Shown in pieces: positions 43,983-51,310 of a stretch of 64,000 nt of DNA (position 1 is the first letter of the stretch; every line of letters starts with the position of its first letter). Below the pieces are notes generated by a model. It had not been told where the DNA came from. It saw only the letters and a list, made by a program, of their open reading frames with translations, and made no database searches. Made by a program: the position numbers and the translations under genes. The DNA comes from Pseudomonas sp. (GTDB taxonomy: Bacteria > Pseudomonadota > Gammaproteobacteria > Pseudomonadales > Pseudomonadaceae), in contig NZ_JASLAW010000095.1 in NCBI RefSeq assembly GCF_030147005.1, positions 62,001 to 126,000 on the forward strand, read 5' to 3'.

Positions 43983-44650
43983 CAGCTTTGGCTCGGGCTG
44001 TAGCTGTAACCCAGGCCGCGATGGGTCTGGATCGGTTCGGCGTCAACGGCCACGCTGCGCAGTTTGCTGCGCAGGCTTTTGATATGGCTGTCGATATTGC
44101 GCTCGTAGCCGGCGTCGGCGGGTACGCCCACGGCGTCCAGCAGTTGCTCGCGGCTGAAGATACGTTCGGGTTGTTCCAGCAGGCTTTGCAGCAGGCGGAA
44201 TTCATGACGCGTGAGGCTCAGCGGCTGACCGCGATAGTGGATCTGCATGCGCTCCAGGTCCACGTGAAAGACAGCAGGCGCCACACCCGGCCCGACACGC
44301 TTGAGAATCGCCCGCACCCTGGCCGCCACTTCACGCGGGCTGAAGGGTTTGACCACATAATCGTCGGCGCCGATCTCCAGCCCCACCACCCGGTCGATCT
44401 CGCCATCGCGGGCGCTGAGGAACATCACCGGCACTTCGCTGAACCGGCGCAGCTGCTTGCAGGTTTCAAACCCGCTGATGTCGGGCAGGCCGATGTCGAG
44501 GATGATCAGGTCGGCCGGGGTTTGGCGCTGATGCTCCAGCGCCGCCTGGCCCAGGCTCAGCCAGGTGGTGGTGAAGCCCTCGCCTTGCAAGGCAAAAATC
44601 AGCGTGTCGGCAATCGCCGCTTCGTCTTCGACAATCAGGATGTGCGGCAT
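43982..44650 (-). CDS. creB: Response regulator CreB
   Basis: CreB (222 residues) is an OmpR-type regulator: receiver with E-D-E-A acidic pocket, phosphoacceptor D in L-I-I-L-D-I-G-L-P-D and K in V-V-K-P-F-S, then a winged-helix domain (T-R-H-E-F-R-L-L-Q-S-L-L, R-N-I-D-S-H-I-K-S-L-R-S-K-L). It begins the creBCD set; the stop of the upstream retropepsin-like gene is only 9 bp away on the same strand. Confidence 0.95.
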   Translation of the reverse strand: MPHILIVEDEAAIADTLIFALQGEGFTTTWLSLGQAALEHQRQTPADLIILDIGLPDISGFETCKQLRRFSEVPVMFLSARDGEIDRVVGLEIGADDYVVKPFSPREVAARVRAILKRVGPGVAPAVFHVDLERMQIHYRGQPLSLTRHEFRLLQSLLEQPERIFSREQLLDAVGVPADAGYERNIDSHIKSLRSKLRSVAVDAEPIQTHRGLGYSYSPSQS

Positions 44651-44659
44651 GGGAGCCCG

Positions 44660-45175
44660 TCAGCAGTTCGGTTTGTCGGCAGTGTAGCGACGCGCCGGGT
44701 TTACCGCTGCACCGAATTCACGCAAGGCCTTGGCGCCGATCAGCAGCGGGTAATTGAAGCTGCTGCGGTCGGTAAGGTTGACCTCGACGGTACGCTTGAC
44801 GTCACCCAGGCACATCTCCAGGTCGATCACCGGGCGCTTGGCCACACTGGCTTCGTCCTTGTCTTCATCTTCGTCGGCGCGGCTCTTGATCTTGCTGATG
44901 CGCGAGACCTTGTGTTCGTAGACTTTGCTGTCGGCGTCCTTGCCGCCCAGACGGAAGCGCACCCAATCGTCGCCATCACGGGTGAAGGTTTCGATATCGC
45001 GGGCCGACAGCGAGGCGGTCAGCGCGCCGGTGTCCATCTTGGCCTTGAAGGTCTGGCCGATTTCCGGCAGTTGAATGTATTCGTAGCGACCGTAGAGGGT
45101 CGGTTCGGCCGCCATCACGGGCAAAGCGGCCAGCACGGGGAAGACTAGAGCGGAGGCGGCAAGGAGCAATTTCAC
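44660..45175 (-). CDS. Secreted retropepsin-like protein (Zn_protease/RimB-type family)
   Basis: This 171-residue protein has a signal peptide (V-K-L-L-L-A-A-S-A-L-V-F-P-V-L-A, cleavage near A-A-E) and the retroviral-protease-like motif K-M-D-T-G-A-L-T-A-S-L of the family once called ATP-dependent zinc proteases, with L-L-I-G-A-K-A-L near the end. GTG 45175 is chosen because GAGGAAA lies 7 nt upstream and a clean signal peptide follows; the frame is open further. It lies 9 bp before creB, so it may be co-transcribed with creBCD. Confidence 0.82.
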   Translation of the reverse strand: MKLLLAASALVFPVLAALPVMAAEPTLYGRYEYIQLPEIGQTFKAKMDTGALTASLSARDIETFTRDGDDWVRFRLGGKDADSKVYEHKVSRISKIKSRADEDEDKDEASVAKRPVIDLEMCLGDVKRTVEVNLTDRSSFNYPLLIGAKALREFGAAVNPARRYTADKPNC

Positions 45176-45346
45176 GGCAGGGTTTCCTCGAAAGAAGTGA
45201 ACGGATTCTAGACCGCACGTACAGCACTTAGTTGGATGACCGAGCATAACCGGCCCATTGTGAAACATTCGTCCGGCAATTTGCGATTTGGCCTCTGGAC
45301 TCTCCTTGCTTATCATGGCCCGCCCACAAAATTCCAAGAGTTGCTT

Positions 45347-46234
45347 ATGCGCCGCCTGCTCACCGGCTGTTTGGTCACACTGCTGCTGTTACTCAACACG
45401 CTGATCCTGATCGGCCCCTTGATGGTGTTCGCCCTGCTCAAGCTGGTGGCGCCGGGCCGCTCACGCGACTACGCGTCATCGGCGGTGATGTGGATCGCCG
45501 AGACCTGGGCCGAGGTCGATAAGCTGATCTTCGCGGTGTGCATTCCCACCCAGTGGGGTATTCGCGGCGGTGAGTACCTGCGGCGTGATACCTCTTACCT
45601 GGTCATCGGCAACCACCAGTCCTGGGTGGATATCCCGGCCCTGATCCAGGCGCTGAACCGGCGTACGCCGTTCTTCAAATTCTTCCTGAAAAAAGAGCTG
45701 ATCTGGGTGCCCTTCCTCGGCCTGGCCTGGTGGGCGCTGGATTACCCGTTCATGAAGCGCTACACCAAGGCCTTCCTGGCCAGGCACCCGGAGCTGGCCG
45801 GGCAGGATCTGAAGATCACCCAACAGGCCTGCGAGCTGTTCAAGCGCCAGCCGGTGACGGTGGTCAATTACCTGGAAGGCACGCGCTTCAGCGAGGCCAA
45901 ACGCAAACAGCAGGGTTCACCGTTCAACCGGCTGCTTAAACCCAAGGCGGGGGGCGTGGCCTTTGTGCTGGCGGCGATGGGCGAGCAGCTGGACGCCATC
46001 CTCGACGTGACCGTGGTCTACCCGCAGGAAAAGATTCCAGGGTTCTGGGATTTGATCAGCGGCGCGGTGCCGAAGGTGTTCGTGGATATCCGCACCCGTG
46101 AACTGGACCCGGCGTTGTGGCAAGGCGATTACGAGAACGATCCGGCGTTTCGCCAGACCGTCCAGAACTGGGTCAACCAGCTCTGGAAGGAGAAAGACGC
46201 GCGCATCGAACAACTGCGCGCGCAGCAGCCTTAG
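45347..46234 (+). CDS. Inner-membrane acyltransferase (PlsC-like, YihG type)
   Basis: This 295-residue protein has an N-terminal hydrophobic segment and the acyltransferase motifs N-H-Q-S-W-V-D (H-x4-D), K-K-E-L-I-W-V-P-F-L-G and Y-L-E-G-T-R-F-S. It matches the YihG-type 1-acylglycerol-3-phosphate acyltransferase-like proteins, which affect phospholipid acyl chains. ATG 45347 is supported by AAGAG; the open frame reaches back to 45236. It is convergent with, and overlaps by 4 bp, the DUF2780 gene. Confidence 0.9.
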   Translation: MRRLLTGCLVTLLLLLNTLILIGPLMVFALLKLVAPGRSRDYASSAVMWIAETWAEVDKLIFAVCIPTQWGIRGGEYLRRDTSYLVIGNHQSWVDIPALIQALNRRTPFFKFFLKKELIWVPFLGLAWWALDYPFMKRYTKAFLARHPELAGQDLKITQQACELFKRQPVTVVNYLEGTRFSEAKRKQQGSPFNRLLKPKAGGVAFVLAAMGEQLDAILDVTVVYPQEKIPGFWDLISGAVPKVFVDIRTRELDPALWQGDYENDPAFRQTVQNWVNQLWKEKDARIEQLRAQQP

Positions 46235-46803
46235 CTGCCGGTGCCCCAGGCCTGGGCCAGTTTGCTCAGTACAGAGCCGTCGGCGCCCTGCCCGCCCAGG
46301 TATTGCAGGATCACCGGGGCAAACTGGCCGATCATGCCGCTGTCCATGCCCAGGGCGCTGAACGCGGTATTCAAGTCATGGGTGTTTTTCACGTTACCCA
46401 GCAGGCCGTCGAGGCCGCTGGTCTTGCTGCCGCCGGCCTGGCCGAGCATCCCGCTCAAGGCGCCCAGGCTGCCCAATGCGTTATTACCCGACAATTGATC
46501 CAGGCCCGGCACGCTATTGCCCAGCTGCGAAAAGTCGTTGCCGCTCAATTTGTTCTTCGCCAGCCCCAGCATCGCGCCAGTGCCGCCCACGGCTTGCTCC
46601 GGGGTGATATTGAGTTGAGTGGTCAGGGCCGTCAGCAGGTCGGCCGTCTCCGAGGTTGGAGCGGCGGCAGCGGCTTTGTTGTTGCCACCCTGCATGCCGG
46701 AAATGGCATTGGCCGCATCGCCAAGGCTGAACCCTGCGGCGAAGACCGGGCCGGCGGCCATGGTCAACAGGCAGGAAAGGGCAAAACCGCGTGAAATCTT
46801 CAT
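46231..46803 (-). CDS. Secreted DUF2780 protein
   Basis: This 190-residue protein has a signal peptide (M-K-I-S-R-G-F-A-L-S-C-L-L-T-M-A-A-G-P-V-F-A) and a Gly/Leu/Asn-rich helical domain with L-N-I-T-P-E-Q-A-V-G-G-T-G-A-M-L-G-L-A, the mark of DUF2780 (VcgC/VcgE-like) proteins. Function is unknown. Its 3' end overlaps the acyltransferase gene and its 5' end faces the anti-sigma-like gene. Confidence 0.85.
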   Translation of the reverse strand: MKISRGFALSCLLTMAAGPVFAAGFSLGDAANAISGMQGGNNKAAAAAPTSETADLLTALTTQLNITPEQAVGGTGAMLGLAKNKLSGNDFSQLGNSVPGLDQLSGNNALGSLGALSGMLGQAGGSKTSGLDGLLGNVKNTHDLNTAFSALGMDSGMIGQFAPVILQYLGGQGADGSVLSKLAQAWGTGS

Positions 46804-46927
46804 CAGACAACCTCAGGAGATAGATGCAAAAGCAGGCGTTGGACTGGGTATCCCGTCGGTTGTTCCGGAACCCATCGGGGATAAGCGGGTCCATGAACTG
46901 ACTACAAAATTTGTCAGGAAGAGACTA

Positions 46928-47386
46928 ATGACTGCGATCCAACCCCAAGCGATTGAGCACAAGCCTGCGTTCTGGAGCCGCCCTCGCCTGTTCATTGGCG
47001 CCTGTGCCGTAGTGGTTGCCGGCATCGGCGGCGCGCTCTATACCCAGGACAGCGTCAAGTCCGCGGCAACGTTGGTGACCACCACCCAGCAGCCGGCCGC
47101 GCAAATCATGGCCCACAAGGATTACCTGGAAGTGCAACCGATTGCCGCCACGGCACCTGCGCCAGACCAAAGCCTGGAGCTGTGGGCAATCCCTAAAGAT
47201 GGCACGCCGGTGTCCCTGGGCCTGTTGCCGGAAGACGGCAAGGGCATCATCGGCCTGAACCCGCGCCAGCAGGAAAGCATCAGCAAACCGGTGGAGTTGA
47301 TGGTGAGTTCGGAGACCAAGGGTGGCTCCATCAGCAAACAACCCACAGGCCCGACCGTCTACCAGGGTGCCCTGGCCGCTCGCTGA
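46928..47386 (+). CDS. RskA C-terminal-type anti-sigma fragment without sigma-binding domain
   Basis: This 152-residue protein has one membrane helix near residue 20-35 (L-F-I-G-A-C-A-V-V-V-A-G-I-G-G-A-L-Y) and then an RskA/zinc-anti-sigma periplasmic domain (S-L-E-L-W-A-I-P-K-D-G-T-P-V-S-L-G-L-L, G-A-L-A-A-R end). A normal RskA protein has ~90 more N-terminal residues that hold the sigma factor. Here AGGAAG and ATG 46928 give a protein starting just before the helix, and no ECF sigma gene is adjacent. Its last codons are duplicated downstream. Confidence 0.75.
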   Translation: MTAIQPQAIEHKPAFWSRPRLFIGACAVVVAGIGGALYTQDSVKSAATLVTTTQQPAAQIMAHKDYLEVQPIAATAPAPDQSLELWAIPKDGTPVSLGLLPEDGKGIIGLNPRQQESISKPVELMVSSETKGGSISKQPTGPTVYQGALAAR

Positions 47387-47701
47387 TTTCCTCGGATTTA
47401 CCGTGGCAACCCCAAATAAGCGCCCTACCTGTGGCGAGGGAGCTTGCTGTTCGGGCCTGCTCTTAAACTGTCGGCCCGCTCCTACGTCTACCAGGGTGCG
47501 CTGGCTGTGCGCTGATTTCCTCGGGTTTACCGTGGCAACCCCAAATAAGCACCCTACCTGTGGCGAGGGAGCTTGCTCCCGCTGGACTGCGCAGCAGTCC
47601 CATTTTCTGAGGGCCGCTTCGCGACCCAGCGGGAGCAAGCTCCCTCGCCACAGGCTGCTCGCTGTCCGGGCCTGCTCTTAACTGTCGGCAGGCCCGCTCC
47701 C
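47356..47701. repeat. Imperfect tandem duplication of the anti-sigma gene 3' tail plus REPIN
   Basis: The segment from the last codons of the anti-sigma gene (CGTCTACCAGGGTGC, 47356) through GCTCCTA (47484) recurs from 47485 to about 47701. The second copy still encodes V-Y-Q-G-A-L-A-V-R-stop and has a complete REPIN (GAGGGAGCTTGCTCCCGCTGG ... CAGCGGGAGCAAGCTCCCTC, written here in two arms). The first copy lacks about 85 bp of that REPIN. Both copies end with CGGGCCTGCTCTTAA...CCCGCTCC. Confidence 0.8.
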
Positions 47702-47821
47702 ACATTTGATCTTCAGTGCCTGGGTGACTTGCTCATGGCGAGGGATGACGCTTATAGTTCGGCGGTCGTCCACATGGCGACACGGGTTTGGCGACCTGAT
47801 CGAAATAATGCATGCAAAATC

Positions 47822-47844
47822 ACCTGCCCCTTGCAGGTTTTTTT
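47822..47844 (+). terminator. Hairpin with T run ahead of the C4-like RNA
   Basis: ACCTGC (47822-47827) and GCAGGT (47833-47838) pair with a 5-nt loop, followed by a T run to 47844. It looks like an intrinsic terminator for transcription entering from the repeat region. Confidence 0.7.
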
Positions 47845-47862
47845 GCACGCGTAAAGCTGCTC

Positions 47863-47945
47863 TATGGCGGCTGTGCGCGGGAGACCCTCGGGTCTGCCGG
47901 CTTTGCTTTATTTCACCGGTTCGCCAACCTGCGTACAGCTGCCAC
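47863..47945 (+). ncRNA. Candidate C4-type antisense/leader RNA
   Basis: GGCGGCTGTGCGC (47866-47878) pairs with GCGTACAGCTGCC (47931-47943; 11 of 13 canonical pairs plus likely G-U). The enclosed branches are a perfect hairpin AGACCC-TC-GGGTCT and a second branch with CCGG...CCGG and GGTTCGCCAACC. This two-branch layout resembles phage P1/P7 C4 antisense RNA, a family I recall as common in Pseudomonas. The loop sequence TCGCCAA (47921-47927) is complementary to TTGGCGA at 47788-47794 and 47954-47960, the second just before the next gene. Confidence 0.55.
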
Positions 47946-47975
47946 CCATTCGTTTGGCGACGAATGAGTGGTAGC
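47938..47975 (+). promoter_or_regulatory. Leader stem-loop before the DUF3077-like gene
   Basis: GCTGCCACCCATTCG pairs with CGAATGAGTGGTAGC (one mismatch, one G-U) around the loop TTTGGCGA. It ends 28 bp before the start codon at 48004. Its left arm shares six bases with the outer stem of the C4-like RNA, so the two folds exclude each other. Confidence 0.55.
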
Positions 47976-48003
47976 CCCATTTTCTGAAATAAAGGTCACA
48001 AAC

Positions 48004-48264
48004 ATGAACCGATACATACCGCTCACCGGTCACGACAGCACCACCCCTTCCCTGCTCATCGACACCCAAACCCCGCTGGACGTCCTCCACGACGCCGCCG
48101 TCTACCGCATCCGCGCGGTGACTCAAGTCATGGAAAACCTGGCCTTTCGCGAAGGCCTGCACACCGACAACCTCGTCCTCCAGAACTTCGCCCTGCTCTG
48201 CGCCATTCCTTTGCGCGACGGCTGTGATTTGCTGGATGTGATCAGCCGACGGTTGCAACCGTAA
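48004..48264 (+). CDS. DUF3077-like small protein
   Basis: This 86-residue protein (M-N-R-Y-I-P-L-T-G-H-D-S start; L-L-I-D-T-Q-T-P-L-D-V-L-H-D-A-A, D-G-C-D-L-L-D-V-I-S-R-R-L end) resembles a small Pseudomonas-restricted family of unknown function. It has no signal peptide or membrane helix and is predicted helical. ATG 48004 follows AAAGG; the frame is open 36 bp further up. Its leader contains the C4-like RNA and stem-loop. ACGGTTGCAACCGT, a perfect 14-bp palindrome, covers the stop. Confidence 0.75.
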   Translation: MNRYIPLTGHDSTTPSLLIDTQTPLDVLHDAAVYRIRAVTQVMENLAFREGLHTDNLVLQNFALLCAIPLRDGCDLLDVISRRLQP

Positions 48265-48276
48265 TCCCTGATTTAA

Positions 48277-48301
48277 AAAGGGCGTCTCCCTGTCGCCCTT
48301 T
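48277..48301 (+). terminator. Terminator after the DUF3077-like gene
   Basis: AAAGGGCG (48277-48284) and CGCCCTTT (48294-48301) pair with a 9-nt loop, 12 bp past the stop; only a short T run follows. Confidence 0.6.
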
Positions 48302-48443
48302 CCCACGGCCGCGTTCGTCGAAATAGCCGCTGTCTTTTTTATGAAGACTATTTCTAAAGAACTGTCAGTCCTGACAGTAGCCCCACTCGCCGCCAGGACG
48401 AACATCCAGATTCCACTTAACGGTTATCAAAAGGACTGGAATC

Positions 48444-48839
48444 ATGAAAATCGCACTGGCTGCTGGAGCATTAGCGATGTTTGCCCTGATGGGAAATGCC
48501 TACGCGGACACCGCAACGTGCGCTCCGATTTCAACCATCAAGCAAACTGAAATGTCGGGCGGAGGCTATTCCTATTCGGCACCGGGGCCAAACGGGCTCA
48601 CCTGGACAGGTGAAAATCCACAAGCACAGTCCCACTACCTGGACGAGTCAAAATTTACGGATGCCAACTACAAAAGCGCAACCCAAGCGGTCATTTGCAG
48701 TTATGAAGGGCCAGGCGATGCAGGGGTGAGAGTTACGCTCAAACCCGTCAATAACTGGGCGGCAGCGCCAGGCACGGTATGGAAGGGGACGTTCTGCGCG
48801 GACCACGATATTTCAAAATGTTCGTTCACTTTCAACTGA
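48444..48839 (+). CDS. Small secreted DUF3757-like protein
   Basis: This 131-residue protein has a signal peptide (M-K-I-A-L-A-A-G-A-L-A-M-F-A-L-M-G-N-A-Y-A, cleavage before D22) and four cysteines (in A-T-C-A-P, V-I-C-S-Y, T-F-C-A-D and S-K-C-S-F) that can form two disulfides. W-T-G-E-N-P and the overall pattern fit DUF3757, small exported proteins of pseudomonads with unknown role. Base composition looks lower in GC than the surroundings. It has its own terminator. Confidence 0.75.
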   Translation: MKIALAAGALAMFALMGNAYADTATCAPISTIKQTEMSGGGYSYSAPGPNGLTWTGENPQAQSHYLDESKFTDANYKSATQAVICSYEGPGDAGVRVTLKPVNNWAAAPGTVWKGTFCADHDISKCSFTFN

Positions 48840-48875
48840 CGAACACATAAGCGGGCAGCGTATTGGCCCAGATAC

Positions 48876-48906
48876 AAAAAAGGGCGACCCTACGGTCGCC
48901 CTTTTT
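48876..48906. terminator. Bidirectional terminator between DUF3757-like gene and fdhA
   Basis: GGGCGACC (48882-48889) and GGTCGCCC (48894-48901) form a perfect stem with six A before and five T after, serving both converging genes. Confidence 0.92.
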
Positions 48907-48916
48907 ACGTTGCGCC

Positions 48917-50116
48917 TTACGCCGCACTGAACATCTTGTGCGGATCAATCACAAACTTCTTCGGCACACCTGCATCGAACTCGCCGTAGCCACGTGGCGC
49001 GTCGTCCAGGCTGATCACCTGCACGCCAACGATCTCGGCAATGTTGATACGGTCCCACATGATCGCCTGCATCAGTTGGCGGTTGTACTTCATCACTGGC
49101 GTTTGCCCGGTGTGGAAGCTGTGGGACTTGGCCCAGCCCAAACCAAAGCGAATGCTCAGGCTGCCCATTTTGGCGGCGGCGTCGACAGCGCCTGGGTCTT
49201 CGGTAACGTACAGGCCAGGGATACCGATCTTGCCTGCCACGCGCACTACGCCCATCAGCGAGTTGAGCACGGTGGCCGGCGCTTCGGCCTTGACGCCGTC
49301 GTGGCCGTGGCCGCGTGCTTCAAAGCCGACGGCATCAACGGCGCAGTCCACTTCCGGTTCGCCGAGCAGCGCGGCGATTTGTTCGTGCAACGGCGTGTCG
49401 GTGGACAGGTCGGCGATCTCAAAACCCTGGGCCTTGGCGTGAGCCAGGCGGATCGGGTTGACGTCGCCGATGATCACTACCGCAGCGCCCAACAGGCGTG
49501 CTGAAGCGGCAGCGGCAAGGCCGACCGGGCCGGCACCGGCGATGTACACCGTGCTGCCTGGGCCAACACCGGCGGTGACGGCGCCGTGGTAGCCGGTGGG
49601 CAGAATGTCGGAGAGGCACGTCAGGTCGCGGATTTTCTCCATCGCCTTGTCGCGGTCCGGCAGTTTGAGCAGGTTGAAGTCGGCGTAAGGCACCAGCGCG
49701 TATTCAGCCTGGCCGCCGGTCCAGTCGCCCATGTCGACATAGCCGTAAGCACCACCCGGGCGCGCCGGGTTAACACTCAAGCACACGCCGGTGTGCATTT
49801 CCTTGCAGGAGCGGCAACGGCCGCAGGCCACGTTGAAGGGAACGGACACCAGGTCGCCGATCTTCAGGTTCTCGACGTCGCTGCCCTTCTCGATCACTTC
49901 GCCGGTGATTTCATGCCCCAGGACCAGGCCGGTCTGGGCGGTGGTGCGGCCGCGCACCATGTGTTGGTCGGAGCCGCAGATGTTGGTGGAGACCACGCGC
50001 AGGATGACGCCATGCTCGATCTTCCTGCCACGGGGGTCCTGCATTTTGGGATAGTCGATTTTCTGTACTTCGACCTTGCCGTTGCCGAGATACACGACAC
50101 CACGATTACCAGACAT
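48917..50116 (-). CDS. fdhA: Glutathione-independent formaldehyde dehydrogenase
   Basis: FdhA (399 residues) is a zinc alcohol-dehydrogenase-family enzyme that oxidises formaldehyde with NAD bound in the enzyme. Catalytic zinc region S-T-N-I-C-G-S-D-Q-H-M, G-H-E-I-T-G-E-V, structural zinc cysteines C-G-R-C-R-S-C-K-E-M-H-T-G-V-C, and the Rossmann motif G-A-G-P-V-G-L-A are seen. It belongs with purU and sox genes and removes the formaldehyde from demethylation of betaine, dimethylglycine or sarcosine. GAGGTGAAAGC precedes the start. Confidence 0.95.
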   Translation of the reverse strand: MSGNRGVVYLGNGKVEVQKIDYPKMQDPRGRKIEHGVILRVVSTNICGSDQHMVRGRTTAQTGLVLGHEITGEVIEKGSDVENLKIGDLVSVPFNVACGRCRSCKEMHTGVCLSVNPARPGGAYGYVDMGDWTGGQAEYALVPYADFNLLKLPDRDKAMEKIRDLTCLSDILPTGYHGAVTAGVGPGSTVYIAGAGPVGLAAAASARLLGAAVVIIGDVNPIRLAHAKAQGFEIADLSTDTPLHEQIAALLGEPEVDCAVDAVGFEARGHGHDGVKAEAPATVLNSLMGVVRVAGKIGIPGLYVTEDPGAVDAAAKMGSLSIRFGLGWAKSHSFHTGQTPVMKYNRQLMQAIMWDRINIAEIVGVQVISLDDAPRGYGEFDAGVPKKFVIDPHKMFSAA

Positions 50117-50282
50117 GCTTTCACCTCGATGTTGTTTTTATGGAACTGCGTTGCCCGTTTGGGTGGGCAGCGCGTTAGATGCTCGGATTACAGATGCTGT
50201 TTTTGCGTCGTTGCCAAGGGCCTCTTCGCAAGCTGGCCCGCCGCCACAGTTGATCGGGTTCCAACCTTGAAATGCGCTCGAA

Positions 50283-50311
50283 TGTAGGAGCGGGCTTGCT
50301 CGCGAAAGCGC
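50283..50311. repeat. Single REP between fdhA and purU
   Basis: TGTAGGAGCGGGCTTGCTCGCGAAAGCG matches one REP arm of the other REPINs. The gap 50117-50314 holds nothing else I can name. Confidence 0.7.
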
Positions 50312-50314
50312 CGC

Positions 50315-51172
50315 TCAGAGCACCACCGTGCGATTGGCATTCAAGAACACCCGCCGCTCAATGTGATAACCCACCGCCCGCGCCAGGGTCAGGCCTTCGA
50401 TATCCCGCCCCTTGGCGATCAGGTCCTCGGGATAGTGACTGTGATCCACCACCTCCACGCCTTGGGCGATGATCGGGCCTTCATCCAGATCGTTGTTGAT
50501 GTAATGCGCCGTGGCGCCGACCAGCTTCACGCCCTTGTTGTAGGCCTGGTGATAGGGCTTGGCGCCCTTGAACCCCGGCAGCAGCGAGTGGTGGATGTTG
50601 ATCGCCTTGCCGTCCAGCTTGCGGCACAGCTCCGGCGACAGCACTTGCATGTAGCGCGCAAGAATCACCAACTCGGCGCCGGTGTCTTCCACCACTTGCC
50701 ACACCTGGCGCTCCTGGGACGGTTTGTCGTTGGGGTCCAGCGGAAAATGGTAGTAGGGAATCTGGTGCCAGTCGGCCAGGGGCTTCAAATCGGGGTGGTT
50801 GGACACCACCGCGACCACGTCCATCGACAACTGGCCGATGCGCTGGCGATACAGCAGGTCATTGAGGCAGTGATCGGCCTTGGAAACCATGATCACCACT
50901 TTGGGCCGGTAGTTCGGCGCCGTCAGCTCGAAGATCATGCCAAAGGCTTCGCCGCGCGTGGCCAGGCCGTCGCGAAAGGCTTGTTCGTCAAAACCGTCCG
51001 GCTGGCGGAATTCCACGCGAATGAAGAACCGGCCCGAGAGGCGGTCGTCGAACGAGTGGTGCTCGGTGACGTAACAGCTTTGTTCGAACAGGTAGCGGGT
51101 GACCGCGTCCACCGTGCCGAGCACGCTGGGGCAGTCGGCGGTCAAAATCCATGTATCGGGTGCGCGGCTCAT
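50315..51172 (-). CDS. purU: Formyltetrahydrofolate deformylase PurU
   Basis: PurU (285 residues) hydrolyses 10-formyl-THF to THF and formate. It has an N-terminal ACT domain (T-W-I-L-T-A-D-C-P-S-V-L-G-T-V) and a formyltransferase-like domain (V-V-S-N-H-P-D-L-K, I-H-H-S-L-L-P-G-F-K-G-A-K-P-Y, G-A-T-A-H-Y-I). ATG 51172 has GAGGAG 9 nt upstream; the frame is open to 51238. Next to sox genes it recycles the one-carbon folate load from sarcosine. Confidence 0.95.
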   Translation of the reverse strand: MSRAPDTWILTADCPSVLGTVDAVTRYLFEQSCYVTEHHSFDDRLSGRFFIRVEFRQPDGFDEQAFRDGLATRGEAFGMIFELTAPNYRPKVVIMVSKADHCLNDLLYRQRIGQLSMDVVAVVSNHPDLKPLADWHQIPYYHFPLDPNDKPSQERQVWQVVEDTGAELVILARYMQVLSPELCRKLDGKAINIHHSLLPGFKGAKPYHQAYNKGVKLVGATAHYINNDLDEGPIIAQGVEVVDHSHYPEDLIAKGRDIEGLTLARAVGYHIERRVFLNANRTVVL

Positions 51173-51206
51173 TACGGCTGACTCCTCATACAGTAACGCT
51201 GGTGAC

Positions 51207-51307
51207 TGTAGGAGCGAGCTTGCTCGCGAAAAACTCAAGGAAGCCGCGCTGCTTCAGGAGGCGCGCGTTTTCGTTGACGACTTTCGCGAGCAAGCTCGCT
51301 CCTACAG
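51207..51307. repeat. REPIN between purU and soxG
   Basis: CTGTAGGAGCGAGCTTGCTCG and its mirror CGAGCAAGCTCGCTCCTACAG bracket a ~60-bp centre. It separates soxBDAG from purU. Confidence 0.85.
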
Positions 51308-51310
51308 AAG

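Noticed and set aside
46824..46901. 25-codon leader ORF between the DUF2780 and anti-sigma-like genes
   Set aside because: It has an AGGAG-like signal, but no conservation evidence, no attenuator hairpin, and it is as likely to be chance or a decayed gene start.
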